The notes under the pieces were generated by a model. The model saw only the letters and a program-made list of their open reading frames with translations, searched no databases and was not told where the DNA came from. Positions 39,069-48,224 of a DNA stretch of 64,000 nucleotides are shown piece by piece. The position numbers and the translations under genes were made by a program. The DNA is from Conexibacter arvalis (GTDB lineage: Bacteria; Actinomycetota; Thermoleophilia; Solirubrobacterales; Solirubrobacteraceae), in assembly GCF_014199525.1 (NCBI RefSeq), contig NZ_JACHNU010000001.1, positions 846,182-910,181 of the forward strand, read 5' to 3'. The number at the start of each line of letters is the position of its first letter. Positions within the stretch are counted from its first letter, which is position 1.

Positions 39069-39902
39069 ATGACGCGACGCGCCGCCCCGCTGGAGAACAC
39101 GCGCGGCATCCTCGCCCCGGCCTCCGTCGCGACGACCTTCCGGCTCGCCCGCTTCCCGGTGGCGCCCGACCTCGCGCACGCCGTCGAGCGCCACTGGACC
39201 GTCGCCTGGGACCTGCGCGGTCGCGCGCCGTTCACGCAGGAGATCCTCAACCACCCGAACGTCAACCTCTCGATCGAGCCGGAGGGCGCCTTCGTCTGGG
39301 GCGTCGGCACGACCCGCACGCGGCACCGGCTCGACGGTCGCGGCTGGGTGCTGGGGACGAGATTCCGCGCCGGCGGCTTCCGCGCCTTCGCCGGGATCCC
39401 CGTCGCGCGGCTGACCGACCGCGTCGTCCCGCTCGCCGAGCTCTTCGGCGTCGCCGACGCCGCCGCGCTGGAGCGGGCGGTCCGCGCCGGCGAGGGGCCG
39501 GAGGAGCGGATCGCGCTGGTCGAGGCGTTCCTGCGCGAGCGCGACGCGGGGCCCGACCCGCGCGTCGCCGAGGTCGCGGCGATCGTGCGGATGCTGCTCG
39601 ACGACCCGTCGATCACGCGCGTCGACCAGCTCGCGCGCCGCTGCCACCTCTCCGCGCGCACGCTCCAGCGGCTGTTCCACGACTACGTCGGCGTCAGCCC
39701 GAAGTGGGTCGTGCAGCGCCAGCGGCTGCACACCGCGGCCGAGCGGATCGCGGACGAGCCGGGCCTCGACCTCGGCCGCCTCGCGCTCGACCTCGGCTAC
39801 TTCGATCAGGCCCACTTCATCAACGAGTTCAAGGCGGTCGTCGGCCGCCCGCCGGCCGAGTACGCCGCCGCCTGCGCGGCAATCTCGGCGCTGGCGGCGT
39901 AG
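39069..39902 (+). CDS. AraC-family regulator
   Basis: A 277-residue regulator. The N-terminal ~150 residues match the DUF6597-type sensing domain (VERHWTVAWDLRGR, NHPNVNLSIEPEGAFVWG), and the C-terminus has two HTHs (ITRVDQLARRCHLSARTLQRLF and LGRLALDLGYFDQAHFINEF). The usual AraC C-terminal PxxY is VGRPPAEYA. The target is not evident; neighbours are a divergent ABC-F gene and a convergent molybdoenzyme. A longer in-frame start reaching 38883 would cover the ABC-F promoter and is rejected. Confidence 0.85.
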   Translation: MTRRAAPLENTRGILAPASVATTFRLARFPVAPDLAHAVERHWTVAWDLRGRAPFTQEILNHPNVNLSIEPEGAFVWGVGTTRTRHRLDGRGWVLGTRFRAGGFRAFAGIPVARLTDRVVPLAELFGVADAAALERAVRAGEGPEERIALVEAFLRERDAGPDPRVAEVAAIVRMLLDDPSITRVDQLARRCHLSARTLQRLFHDYVGVSPKWVVQRQRLHTAAERIADEPGLDLGRLALDLGYFDQAHFINEFKAVVGRPPAEYAAACAAISALAA

Positions 39903-39918
39903 CCGGCGGGCGCCGCCG

Positions 39919-42181
39919 CTACCCGACCGCCTCGACCCGGGCCGGGACGTGCTTGTGGAGCGGGGTCAGCGCCAGCGGGTCGCGGTGCTCCAAGGCGGTC
40001 AGCTCGTTGAGCGCGACGCCGGTCACGACCGGCGCGCCGTCGTCGTCCGGGTAGTCGACCCCGAGGCCGTTGGGCAGCGAAACGTGGCCGGGCTGCATCG
40101 CCTCGCTGACCTCGACGACCGCCTCGACCGCGCCGCGCGCCGTCGTCACGCGGGCGCGCCCGCCGCTCTCCAGCCCGAGCCGCTCGGCGTCGGCCGGGCT
40201 GACGCGCAGCGCGCCCCGCCCGTCGCGCTTGCGCCATGACGGGTCGCGGATGATCGTGTTCGCCGTCGAGCTGCGGCGCTCGCCGGCCGACAGCACCAGC
40301 GGCAGCTCCTTGGAGGTCCAGCGCGGCGGCTCGGCCGGCAGCGCGCGCAGCTCCTCCAGCAGCTCGGGGATCTCCAGCGCGATCCGCCCGCCCGGCGCTC
40401 TCACGTACCTCCACGCGTCCTCGTAGTCGTCGAGCGTGAAGGTGATCCCGGAGCGGCCGGCGAGCATCGCGTCGAACAGCGCCTCGCCGAGCGCCGGCCC
40501 CTCGCCCGCGTGGCCGGCGCGGCGGACGGCGTCGGGGTAGGTGAGCGCGCAGCGGTGGGCGAGGCCCCACAGCGCCGCGGCGCTCGCGGCGCCGTCGGGC
40601 AGCGTCGGCCCGAGCGTCTCGTACAGCGCCCACGGCGCCAGCGCGGCCAGCCGCGGGTCGGCGCCGGCGGCGGTCAGGAAGGCGGTCGCGAACTGCGGCC
40701 GGCCCTCGCGCGCGGCGGCCCGCAGCGGCTCCAGCGCGGCGTCGGGCAGCGGCGCCAGCGCGCGCACGATGCGGGCGTGGATCTCCGGCTCGGGCAGCGT
40801 CCCCGGCAGCGGCTCCAGCAGCGGGGCGCGCAGGTGGAAGGTGTTGCGCGGGAACTCGAGGTTGAAGAAGGTCGCCTCCCACTTCTCGAACTGGCTGGCG
40901 GCCGGCAGCACGTAGTCGGCGCAGCGGGCGGTCTCCGTCATCGCGACGTCGATCACGACGACGGTGTCGAGCGCCGCGAGCGCCTCCCGCCAGCGGGCCG
41001 AGTCGGCGAGCGAGTGGGCCGGGTTGGCGCTCTCGACCAGCATCGCGCGCAGCCGCCGCGGGTGGTCGGTGAGGATCTCGCCGGGGATCGCGTTGCACGG
41101 CACCATCCCGCCAAGGATCGGCGCGCCGGTCACGGGCGTGCGCGGCACGTCGACCTTGTAGCGCGCGAGCGGCGCCATCCACGAGTGGAGGTGCATCGCG
41201 CCCCGGCTTGCCGAAGCTGCCGCGCAGCAGCCAGATCAGCTTGTCGAGGTACGAGCAGAGGACCGAGTTGGGCGCCTGCTGGATGCCGAGGTCCTCGAAG
41301 GTCGCGACCGACTCGGCGGCGCCGATCCGGCGCGCGGCCGCCTCCAGCTCCGCGAGCGGCACGCCGCACGCCTCCGCGCAGGCGCCGATCGGCACCGCGC
41401 GCAGCGCCGCCAGCACGGCCTCCGAGCCGGTCGTGTGCGCGGCGAGGAAGGCGTCGTCGACGCGGCCGTCGCGCACGAGCAGCCCGAGCAGCGCGGCGAG
41501 GCACCAGGCGTCGGTGCCCGGGCGGACCTGGAGGTGGTGGTCGGCCAGTCTGGCGGTCTCCGTCGCGACCGGGTCGATCACGATCAGCGCGCGCTGCGGA
41601 TCGGCGGCGATCTCCTTCAGGACGACGCGGGCGCGCGGGAACGACTGCGACTGCCACGGGTTCTTGCCGAGGAAGAGCGCGACCTCGGCATGCTCGAAGT
41701 CGCCGCGCGTGTGGCCGCCGTAGAGGTGGGCGTCGACGAAGCCCTCGCCCATCTTCTCCTGCGCCAGCGCGCTCGAGCGGTATCTCGCCCCGAGCGCCGC
41801 CATCACCGCGCGGGCGTAGGCGCCGCCGAGGTGGTTGCCCTGCCCGCCGCCGCCGTAGTAGAAGATCGTCTCGCCGCCGTGCTGGTCGCGGACGGCCGCC
41901 AGCCGCGCCGCGACCTCGGCGATCGCCGTCTCCCAGTCGATCTGCTCGAAGCCGCCGTCGGGCCGGCGCCGCAGCGGGCTCGTCAGCCGGTCGCGGCCGT
42001 TCTGGTAGTGGTCGAGCCGCAGCGCCTTGTTGCAGGTGTAACCCTGCGAGGCGGGGTGGGCGCGGTCGCCGCGGATGCGCGCGAGGCGGCGGCCGTCGAG
42101 CTCCACCTCGATCCCGCAGTTGCACTCGCAGAGGATGCACGCGCTCTGCCGCCAGGTCCGCTCCTGCTGCGCTTCGGCCAT
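39919..42181 (-). pseudogene. molybdopterin-dependent oxidoreductase, interrupted by one-base frameshift
   Basis: Together the two reading frames encode a ~753-residue bis-MGD enzyme. The N-terminal part (42181 to ~41205) has the 4Fe-4S motif CILCECNC plus GYTCNKA and GNHLGGAYAR; it runs to LLRGSFGKPG and then continues only in the next frame as MHLHSWMAPL (~41196 to 39919), which holds ESANPAHSLAD, the FEKWEATFFNLEFP block and the molybdopterin-binding C-terminal barrel. The shift lies in the run CCCC at 41201-41204: removing one C restores the join. It could be a sequencing error or a recent mutation. The substrate is unknown (formate dehydrogenase/nitrate reductase superfamily). It is divergent from an LmrA-type tetR, with two operators between. 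Confidence 0.8.
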
Positions 42182-42217
42182 CGCTCCACCCTCCGCTCGC
42201 GCGCGTCTCGCGCGAAA

Positions 42218-42266
42218 TAGGACGCCTGTCTTAGTGCTTGCCGACCCTACTAGGATGGGTGTCCTA
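42218..42266. promoter_or_regulatory. two matched 16-bp operators between molybdoenzyme and tetR
   Basis: TAGGACGCCTGTCTTA (42218-42233) and TAGGATGGGTGTCCTA (42251-42266) share the outline TAGGA-N6-TC(C/T)TA and start exactly 33 bases apart, three helical turns. They lie in the divergent promoter region and are the likely binding sites of the LmrA-type TetR at 42312. Confidence 0.65.
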
Positions 42267-42311
42267 GTCAAGCGGGTTCTCCCGCGTCCACGGAGCGGAG
42301 CAGGTCCTCAG

Positions 42312-42890
42312 ATGGCATCGGACAGCCGGGAGCGAATGGTGCGCAGCGCGGCCTTCCTGCTGCGCGAGCACGGCTACGCGGGCACCGGCTTCCGCGACGT
42401 GATCGCCCACAGCGAGGCGCCGTGGGGCTCGATCTACCACCACTTCCCCGGCGGCAAGGCGCAGCTCGCCGAGGAGGCGGTGCGCTACGCCGGCGACCTC
42501 GTCGCGCAGCTGATCGAGCACAGCCCGCCCGACGACCCGGTCGCGACGCTGCGCGGCTTCATCGCGATCTGGAGACGCGGGCTGGAGGAGAGCGACTTCC
42601 GCGCCGGCTGCCCGGTCGTCGCCGTCGCGACCGAGGCGCCGGCCGATCAGCCGGCGCTGTCGCAGGCGGCCGCCCACGCCTTCGCGCAGTGGGAGCAGGC
42701 GCTCGCCGCGACGCTCCGCCGCGCCGGCATACCAAGGGCCCGCTCCCGCCGCCTCGCGACGATCGTCGTCGCCTCGATCGAGGGGGCGATCGTCCTCGCC
42801 CGCGCCCGCCGCACCACCCAGCCGCTCGACGACGTCAGCAGAGAGCTGGAGCTGGTCCTGCGAGCCGCGATCGCCGACGCCGCCGCCTGA
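42312..42890 (+). CDS. TetR regulator, LmrA/YxaF type
   Basis: A 192-residue TetR protein. The HTH end reads GWGSIYHHFPGGKAQLAEEA-like (here APWGSIYHHFPGGKAQLAE), which together with GCPVVAVATEAP marks the LmrA/YxaF subgroup, whose members bind flavonoids or antibiotics and repress efflux or oxidoreductase genes. It is divergent from the molybdoenzyme with two matched operators in the gap and is followed by an NTF2-like gene 81 bases on. Confidence 0.87.
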   Translation: MASDSRERMVRSAAFLLREHGYAGTGFRDVIAHSEAPWGSIYHHFPGGKAQLAEEAVRYAGDLVAQLIEHSPPDDPVATLRGFIAIWRRGLEESDFRAGCPVVAVATEAPADQPALSQAAAHAFAQWEQALAATLRRAGIPRARSRRLATIVVASIEGAIVLARARRTTQPLDDVSRELELVLRAAIADAAA

Positions 42891-42971
42891 CCTCGGAGGT
42901 AATCGACGCGGTGACGGCGCCGCGGGAGAGTGGTCGCCAGACACCGACCACCGATCACCAAGGAGGCCGAC

Positions 42972-43340
42972 ATGGCTGAGATCGCCACCGTCGTCGACGA
43001 CTACATCGCCGTCTGGAACGAGCCGGACCCGGAGCGCCGCGAGGCCCTCGTCGCCCGCACCTGGACCGAGGACGGCACCTACCTCGACCCGCTGATGAGC
43101 GGCGAGGGGATCGCCGGGATCAGCGCGATGGTCGGCGCCGCGCAGGCGCAGTTCCCCGGCCATCGCTTCGAGCTGACCGCCGGTCCCGACGCCCACAACG
43201 ACGTCGTCCGCTTCACGTGGACGCTCGTCGCCGTCGACAGCGGCGCGCCGGCCGCCGTCGGCGTCGACTTCGCGACGGTCGCCGACGACGGCCGGCTGCG
43301 CAGCGTCACCGGCTTCCTGGAGCCGGTCGCGGCGGGCTGA
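42972..43340 (+). CDS. SnoaL/NTF2-like protein
   Basis: A 122-residue protein with the SnoaL-like fold: helix VVDDYIAVWNEPDPERR, the WTEDGTYLDPL strand-turn, and a C-terminal sheet (VRFTWTLVAVDSG, VGVDFATVADDGRLRSVTGFLE). Members are cyclases, isomerases or ligand-binding proteins; the activity cannot be assigned. It follows tetR on the same strand and may be in its regulon. Ribosome site AAGGAGG. Confidence 0.82.
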   Translation: MAEIATVVDDYIAVWNEPDPERREALVARTWTEDGTYLDPLMSGEGIAGISAMVGAAQAQFPGHRFELTAGPDAHNDVVRFTWTLVAVDSGAPAAVGVDFATVADDGRLRSVTGFLEPVAAG

Positions 43341-43424
43341 GCGGAGCCGGAGACGTGCGGCGGCGGGCCTGGCCGCCGCGCGGGCGAGGCAGGGCGGGAC
43401 GGCGCCGTGCTGAACTAGGTCGAC

Positions 43425-45719
43425 GTGCGTCGCCCCGCCCTCCCGCTCCTGCTCGTCTGCCTCGCCGGCCTGCTGGCGCTGATCGCGCTGCCGGCGGTCT
43501 ACGTCCGCGGCGAGATCGTCGATGAGCGGGCGCTCGCCGACCGCGTCGGTGCGGCCGCGACCTCCGCGCCGGTGCGGGCGGTCGCGGCGCAGCGGATCGT
43601 CGACGCGGCCGTCGACGCCGGCGCGGAGCAGCTGCTGATCACGCGCCCGCTCGCGATCGCCGGGATCGAGTCGCTGCTCGACACGCCGGTCGTCCGCCAG
43701 CTCGCCCGCGGCGCGGCGCGCGACGCCCACGCGCTGCTGGTCGAGGGCAGGGAGGGCACCTTCGTGCTCGACCTCGGCCGCGGCACCGCGCTCGTGCTCG
43801 ACGGGCTCCGCAGCGTCTCGCCGAGAGCGGCCGAGGCGCTGCCGGAGGGCTTCGACCCCGAGGTGCTGCGGATCGACTCAGACGACCCGGCGCTCGCCGG
43901 CGTCCGGCGGCTCGTCGCGATCGGCGACTGGCTGGCGTGGGTCGCGCCGCTCGGCGCGATCGCCTGCGCCGCCGGCGCGCTGCTCCTCTCGCGCGACCGC
44001 AGGCGGACGCTCGTCCAGCTCGGCGGCGCGCTCGCCGTCGCGTCGACGCTGCTGCTCGTCCTGCTCGCGGTCGCGCGCAGAGCCGCGGTGCCCGGCGCCG
44101 AGGCGGCCCCCGACGTCGCCGCGGCGGCCGGCGCGCTGTGGGACGCGCTGCTCGGCGACCTCTCGCTGTGGGCCGAGACGGCGCTGCTGGCGGGCCTCGT
44201 CGTCGCCGTCGTCGCGGCCGCCAGGCGCGATCAGCAGCCGCAGGGGACGGTCAGCCGCCTGCTCAGCACCGTCTCGCGCGTGCGCCAGGCGCAGACCCCG
44301 CGCTGGCGGACGGTGCGCGCCTTCGCGCTGCTCGCCGCCGCCGCGCTGATCGCGTGGGAGCCCGAGCTGGCGCTGAGATTGACCGCGATCGGCCTCGCCG
44401 TCTACGCGATCTCGGAGCTGGCGGCCGTCCTCGACGCCTCCAGCGCGAGCTGGCTGCGCCAGCGGGCCGAGCAGCGCGCGGCGGCCGAGCGCGCCCGTGC
44501 GGCGGCCGAGCGCGCGGCGGCCGCGGGCGCGAGCGGCGGCGCGCGGGGCGCGGCGGCCGGGCCGGGCGGTCCCGGCGCGGGCAGAGGCGGCGGCGCGCGG
44601 GGCGCCGGGCGCTCCGGCGGAGGCGGAGGCGGCCGCCTGCGCGGCGCGTTCGCCGCGGCGCGCCAGCCGCGGCTGGCGATCCCGGCGGCGGCGGTCGTGC
44701 TCGCGGTCGCGATCGCGGCCGTCCTGACCGGCGACAAGCCGCAACCGCCCGCGAGGGCGGCCGTCCCCGCGACCGGCTGCAACGGCGCGCGCGCGTACTG
44801 CGACCTGCGCCTCGACCAGTACACCTTCGCCGGCACCCACAACTCGTACTCGGCGGCGCAGGAGCCGGGCTGGCTGATCCCCAACCAGCGCTTCGGGATC
44901 GCCCGCCAGCTCGACGACGGCATCCGCGCCTTCCTGCTCGACGTCCACGTCGGCGAGCAGACCGACCAGCTCGTCCGCACCGACCTGCGGGCCGAGGGGA
45001 TGAACCGCAACAAGGTGACGCGCGCGATCGGGGCCGACAACGTCGCGCTCGCCGACCGCCTGATCGCGCGTGCCGGCGCCGGCACGCTGCGCGGCCGCCG
45101 CGAGCTGTTCCTCTGCCACACGCTCTGCGAGCTCGGCGCCGCGCCGGCGCTGGCGCAGATGCGCGCCTACGCCCGGTGGCTCGACAGACACCCGGGCGAG
45201 GTGCTGCTGTTCATGCTCGAGCCGTACGTGCCGCCGAGGCAGATCGTGCAGCTGTTCCGCCGCGCCGGCCTGCTCGACGACGTCTGGACGCTCGACCGCC
45301 AGGCGCCGCTGCCGACGCTCGGCGACCTCGTCCGCGCCGACCGCCGCCTGCTCGTCTTCACCGAGGCCGACGGCGGCGCGCCGCCGTGGTACATGAAGGC
45401 GTGGTCGTTCTTCCAGGACACGCCGCTGGGCGCCACGAAGGCGAGCGAGCTGCGCTGCCGGCGCCAGCGCGGCGACGCCGACAGCCCGCTGCTGCTCGTC
45501 AACCACTGGATCGACGCGTTTCCGCCGAGCCCCCGCGCCAACCGCGAGATCGGCGGCGCCTTCCTCGAGCGCCGGCTCGACAGATGCGCGCGCGAGCGCG
45601 ACATGCAGCCGAACGTCGTCGCCGTCGACTTCCACCAGACCTCCGGCGTCGTCGAGGCGGCGAGCGCGCTGAACGAGGCCTCCGTCGAGGCGGCGCGCAG
45701 GCTGGAGGCGCTCGACTAG
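43425..45719 (+). CDS. membrane protein with C-terminal PI-PLC-like phosphodiesterase domain
   Basis: A 764-residue protein in two parts. The N-terminal ~350 residues have an anchor, a ~150-residue outer domain (DERALADRVGAAATS, DAGAEQLLITRP) and several membrane segments. A low-complexity Ala/Gly/Arg linker and one more membrane segment (~425-445) lead to a TIM-barrel PI-PLC X-like domain from ~455, with H472 in FAGTHNSY, LLDVHVG and H565 in FLCHTLCELG as the two catalytic-type histidines. The domain would lie outside the cell. Phospholipids or other phosphodiesters are possible substrates. It starts with GTG; the hydrolase gene begins 10 bases downstream. Confidence 0.75.
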   Translation: MRRPALPLLLVCLAGLLALIALPAVYVRGEIVDERALADRVGAAATSAPVRAVAAQRIVDAAVDAGAEQLLITRPLAIAGIESLLDTPVVRQLARGAARDAHALLVEGREGTFVLDLGRGTALVLDGLRSVSPRAAEALPEGFDPEVLRIDSDDPALAGVRRLVAIGDWLAWVAPLGAIACAAGALLLSRDRRRTLVQLGGALAVASTLLLVLLAVARRAAVPGAEAAPDVAAAAGALWDALLGDLSLWAETALLAGLVVAVVAAARRDQQPQGTVSRLLSTVSRVRQAQTPRWRTVRAFALLAAAALIAWEPELALRLTAIGLAVYAISELAAVLDASSASWLRQRAEQRAAAERARAAAERAAAAGASGGARGAAAGPGGPGAGRGGGARGAGRSGGGGGGRLRGAFAAARQPRLAIPAAAVVLAVAIAAVLTGDKPQPPARAAVPATGCNGARAYCDLRLDQYTFAGTHNSYSAAQEPGWLIPNQRFGIARQLDDGIRAFLLDVHVGEQTDQLVRTDLRAEGMNRNKVTRAIGADNVALADRLIARAGAGTLRGRRELFLCHTLCELGAAPALAQMRAYARWLDRHPGEVLLFMLEPYVPPRQIVQLFRRAGLLDDVWTLDRQAPLPTLGDLVRADRRLLVFTEADGGAPPWYMKAWSFFQDTPLGATKASELRCRRQRGDADSPLLLVNHWIDAFPPSPRANREIGGAFLERRLDRCARERDMQPNVVAVDFHQTSGVVEAASALNEASVEAARRLEALD

Positions 45720-45728
45720 CCTCGCCGC

Positions 45729-46724
45729 GTGTCCGGTTCCCAGCGCGACGATCGTCCGAGAAGGCGTATGCGAAAGCGCACCCTTCTCCTCTCCGTCGCG
45801 CTCGGGCTGCTGGCGCTGCTCGTCGTCGTCAACTGGACCTGGGGCGACCTGCCCGGCGAGCCGCCCCCGCGCGGCGCCGCGGCGACGCTCGCCGGCATCG
45901 ACGTCCGCTGGGTCGAGCGCTCGCCGGCCGGCGAGCGCCGTGCCGCTCCGCCGGTCGTGCTGCTGCACGGCCTGCCCGGGACGGCCGACGACTTCGCCCG
46001 CGTCACGCCGCTGCTGTCGGCCGCCGGCCACCGCACGATCGCGCTCGACCGGCCCGGCTTCGGCTTCTCCGACGGCGGCCACCACCCGCTCGACGAGCAG
46101 CTCGCGACGCTCGACGCGCTGCTCGACCGGCTGGCGCCCGAGCGCCCGATCGTCGTCGGCCACTCCTTCGGCGGCACGCTCGCGCTCGCCTACGCGGCGC
46201 GCAGACCGGAGCGGCTGCGCGGCCTCGTGCTGGTCGCGGCGTCGGCTGGGCGGCCCTCGACCGGCGCCGAGCGCGCGCAGGCGCGCTTCGCCCAGATCCT
46301 CTCGTGGCCGGTCGTCGAGCCGCTCGCGCACGTCACCTTCGGCCAGGCGCTCCTGCGCGTCTCGGCGCGCGCGGGCGTCGAGAGGGCTTTCGCGCCCGAC
46401 CCGGTCGACCGGGAATACGAGCGGCGGCTGCTCGCCGTCTCGATGCAGCGCAGCGACCTCGACGCGATGGCCGGCGAGCGGCTCGCGGCGAACGACGTGA
46501 CCGCGCGGGTCGGCCGGCAGATCGGCGCGATCGACGTGCCGGCGGTCGTGATCCAGGGCGCCGGCGACCGCCTCGTCGGCGCGGAGATCGGCCGCCGGCT
46601 GGCGCGCGAGCTGCCGCGTGCGCGGCTGGTCGAGGTGGCCCGCGGGCACATGGTCCCGCTCGTCGCCCCGGCGGTGATTGCCGAGGCGGTGAGAAGCTGC
46701 GCCGCCGGTTGTGGTACCCATTAA
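45729..46724 (+). CDS. membrane-anchored alpha/beta hydrolase
   Basis: A 331-residue hydrolase. An N-terminal anchor (TLLLSVALGLLALLVVVNW) places the enzyme outside the membrane. The fold shows the HGLPGT oxyanion motif, the nucleophile GHSFGG, a late Asp (QGAGDRLVG) and the C-terminal catalytic His in ARGHMVPL. It probably cleaves esters or acts on lipids. It follows the PI-PLC-like gene by 10 bases, so the two may act together on a membrane lipid. It starts with GTG. Confidence 0.84.
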   Translation: MSGSQRDDRPRRRMRKRTLLLSVALGLLALLVVVNWTWGDLPGEPPPRGAAATLAGIDVRWVERSPAGERRAAPPVVLLHGLPGTADDFARVTPLLSAAGHRTIALDRPGFGFSDGGHHPLDEQLATLDALLDRLAPERPIVVGHSFGGTLALAYAARRPERLRGLVLVAASAGRPSTGAERAQARFAQILSWPVVEPLAHVTFGQALLRVSARAGVERAFAPDPVDREYERRLLAVSMQRSDLDAMAGERLAANDVTARVGRQIGAIDVPAVVIQGAGDRLVGAEIGRRLARELPRARLVEVARGHMVPLVAPAVIAEAVRSCAAGCGTH

Positions 46725-46811
46725 GCGCTCGATGAGCGAACCTGCCCTAGACGAACCTCCCGGTAGCAGTCCCAAGCGCATCCGTCCCCTGCGGCATTGG
46801 ACGGGTGCGCG

Positions 46812-48224
46812 ATGACCGAGCTGCTCCTGCTTGCGGCGGCGTTCGCGCTGGTGATCGCGTGCGGCCTCTTCGTCGCCGCCGAGTTCGCCTTCGTCACCGT
46901 CGACCGCGCGACCGTCGACCGCGCCGCCGAGGCCGGCGACGGCAAGGCGAGAGGCGTCCAGTCGGCGCTGCGCTCGCTCTCGACCCAGCTGTCCGGCGCG
47001 CAGCTCGGGATCACCGTCACGAACCTGCTGATCGGCTTCCTCTCCGAGCCGGCGATCGCGCAGCTGCTCGAAGGGCCGCTCGGCTCGCTCGGCGTGCCCG
47101 ACGGGGCGACGAGAGGCATCTCGCTGACGCTCGCGCTGCTGCTGTCGACCGCCTTCACGATGGTCCTCGGCGAGCTGGTGCCGAAGAACCTCGCGATCGC
47201 GATGCCGCTGCAGACCGCCCGCGCGGTCCAGGGCTTCATGCGCAGCTTCACGCGCGTCAACCGCCTCGTCATCAGCGGCTTCAACGACATCGCCAACGCG
47301 ACGCTGCACCGGCTCGGGATCGAGCCGCAGGAGGAGCTGGCCTCGGCCCGCTCCGCCGAGGAGCTGACCTCGCTCGTGCGCCGCTCGGCCGAGCAGGGGA
47401 CGCTCGAGCTGGAGACGGCGACGCTGCTGCAGCGCTCGCTCGCCTTCGGCGACCGCCGCGCCGACGACGTCATGACCCCGCGCGTCCGCATGCGCACGGT
47501 CGCCGCCGACGAGCCGGCGATCCGCGTGATCGAGGCGGCGCGCGAGTCCGGCTTCTCGCGCTTCCCGGTCGTCGGCGAGAGCCCCGACGAGGTCGTCGGG
47601 ATCGTCCACGTCAAGCATGCCGTCGGCATCCCGCACGAGCGCCGCGACGAGGTGCCGATCGCCGAGGTGATGGCGAGACCGGTGCTCGTCCCCTCCTCGA
47701 TCGAGCTCGACCCGCTGCTCGCGATCCTGCGCGAGGGCGGCCTCCAGATCGCCGTCGTCGTCGACGAGTTCGGCGGCGTCGACGGCCTCGTCACGCTCGA
47801 GGACGTCGTCGAGGAGATCGTCGGCGAGGTCGTCGACGAGCACGACCGCCGCGACATGAGCGCGCGTCGGCGCCCGGACGGCTCGTGGACGCTGTCGGGG
47901 TTGCTGCGCCCCGACGAGGCGTCGCGCGCGACCGGCCTGCTGCTGCCCGAGGACGAGGAGTACGAGACGCTCGGCGGCCTGATCCAGGACGAGCTGAGCA
48001 GAATGCCGGCCGTCGGCGACGAGGTGCTGCTGCGGACGAGAGACCTCGAGGGCCGCCGCTGCGAGGTGACGCTGACGGTCGTCCGGCTCGACGGCCTGCG
48101 CGTCGACCGCGTCCTGCTCGAGTCCGCGTGCGTCGAGGACGAGGACGACGACGAGCCGCGCAACGGGAACGGCGGCCGCAACGGCAACGGCAGCGGCAAC
48201 GGCGCCGAGCGAGGGCGCGCCTGA
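46812..48224 (+). CDS. CNNM/CorC-type membrane protein (HlyC/CorC family)
   Basis: A 470-residue protein. An N-terminal CNNM transmembrane domain (VAAEFAFVTVDRATVDR, GELVPKNLAIAMPLQTAR) is followed by two CBS domains (MTPRVRMRTVAADEPAIRVI and VPSSIELDPLLAIL), the EDVVEEIVGEV motif and a CorC_HlyC domain. Such proteins move Mg2+ (or export it with Na+). The C-terminus is an Asn/Gly repeat tail. ATG at 46812 chosen; TTG at 46797 is an alternative. It overlaps the paralogue downstream by one base. Confidence 0.87.
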   Translation: MTELLLLAAAFALVIACGLFVAAEFAFVTVDRATVDRAAEAGDGKARGVQSALRSLSTQLSGAQLGITVTNLLIGFLSEPAIAQLLEGPLGSLGVPDGATRGISLTLALLLSTAFTMVLGELVPKNLAIAMPLQTARAVQGFMRSFTRVNRLVISGFNDIANATLHRLGIEPQEELASARSAEELTSLVRRSAEQGTLELETATLLQRSLAFGDRRADDVMTPRVRMRTVAADEPAIRVIEAARESGFSRFPVVGESPDEVVGIVHVKHAVGIPHERRDEVPIAEVMARPVLVPSSIELDPLLAILREGGLQIAVVVDEFGGVDGLVTLEDVVEEIVGEVVDEHDRRDMSARRRPDGSWTLSGLLRPDEASRATGLLLPEDEEYETLGGLIQDELSRMPAVGDEVLLRTRDLEGRRCEVTLTVVRLDGLRVDRVLLESACVEDEDDDEPRNGNGGRNGNGSGNGAERGRA

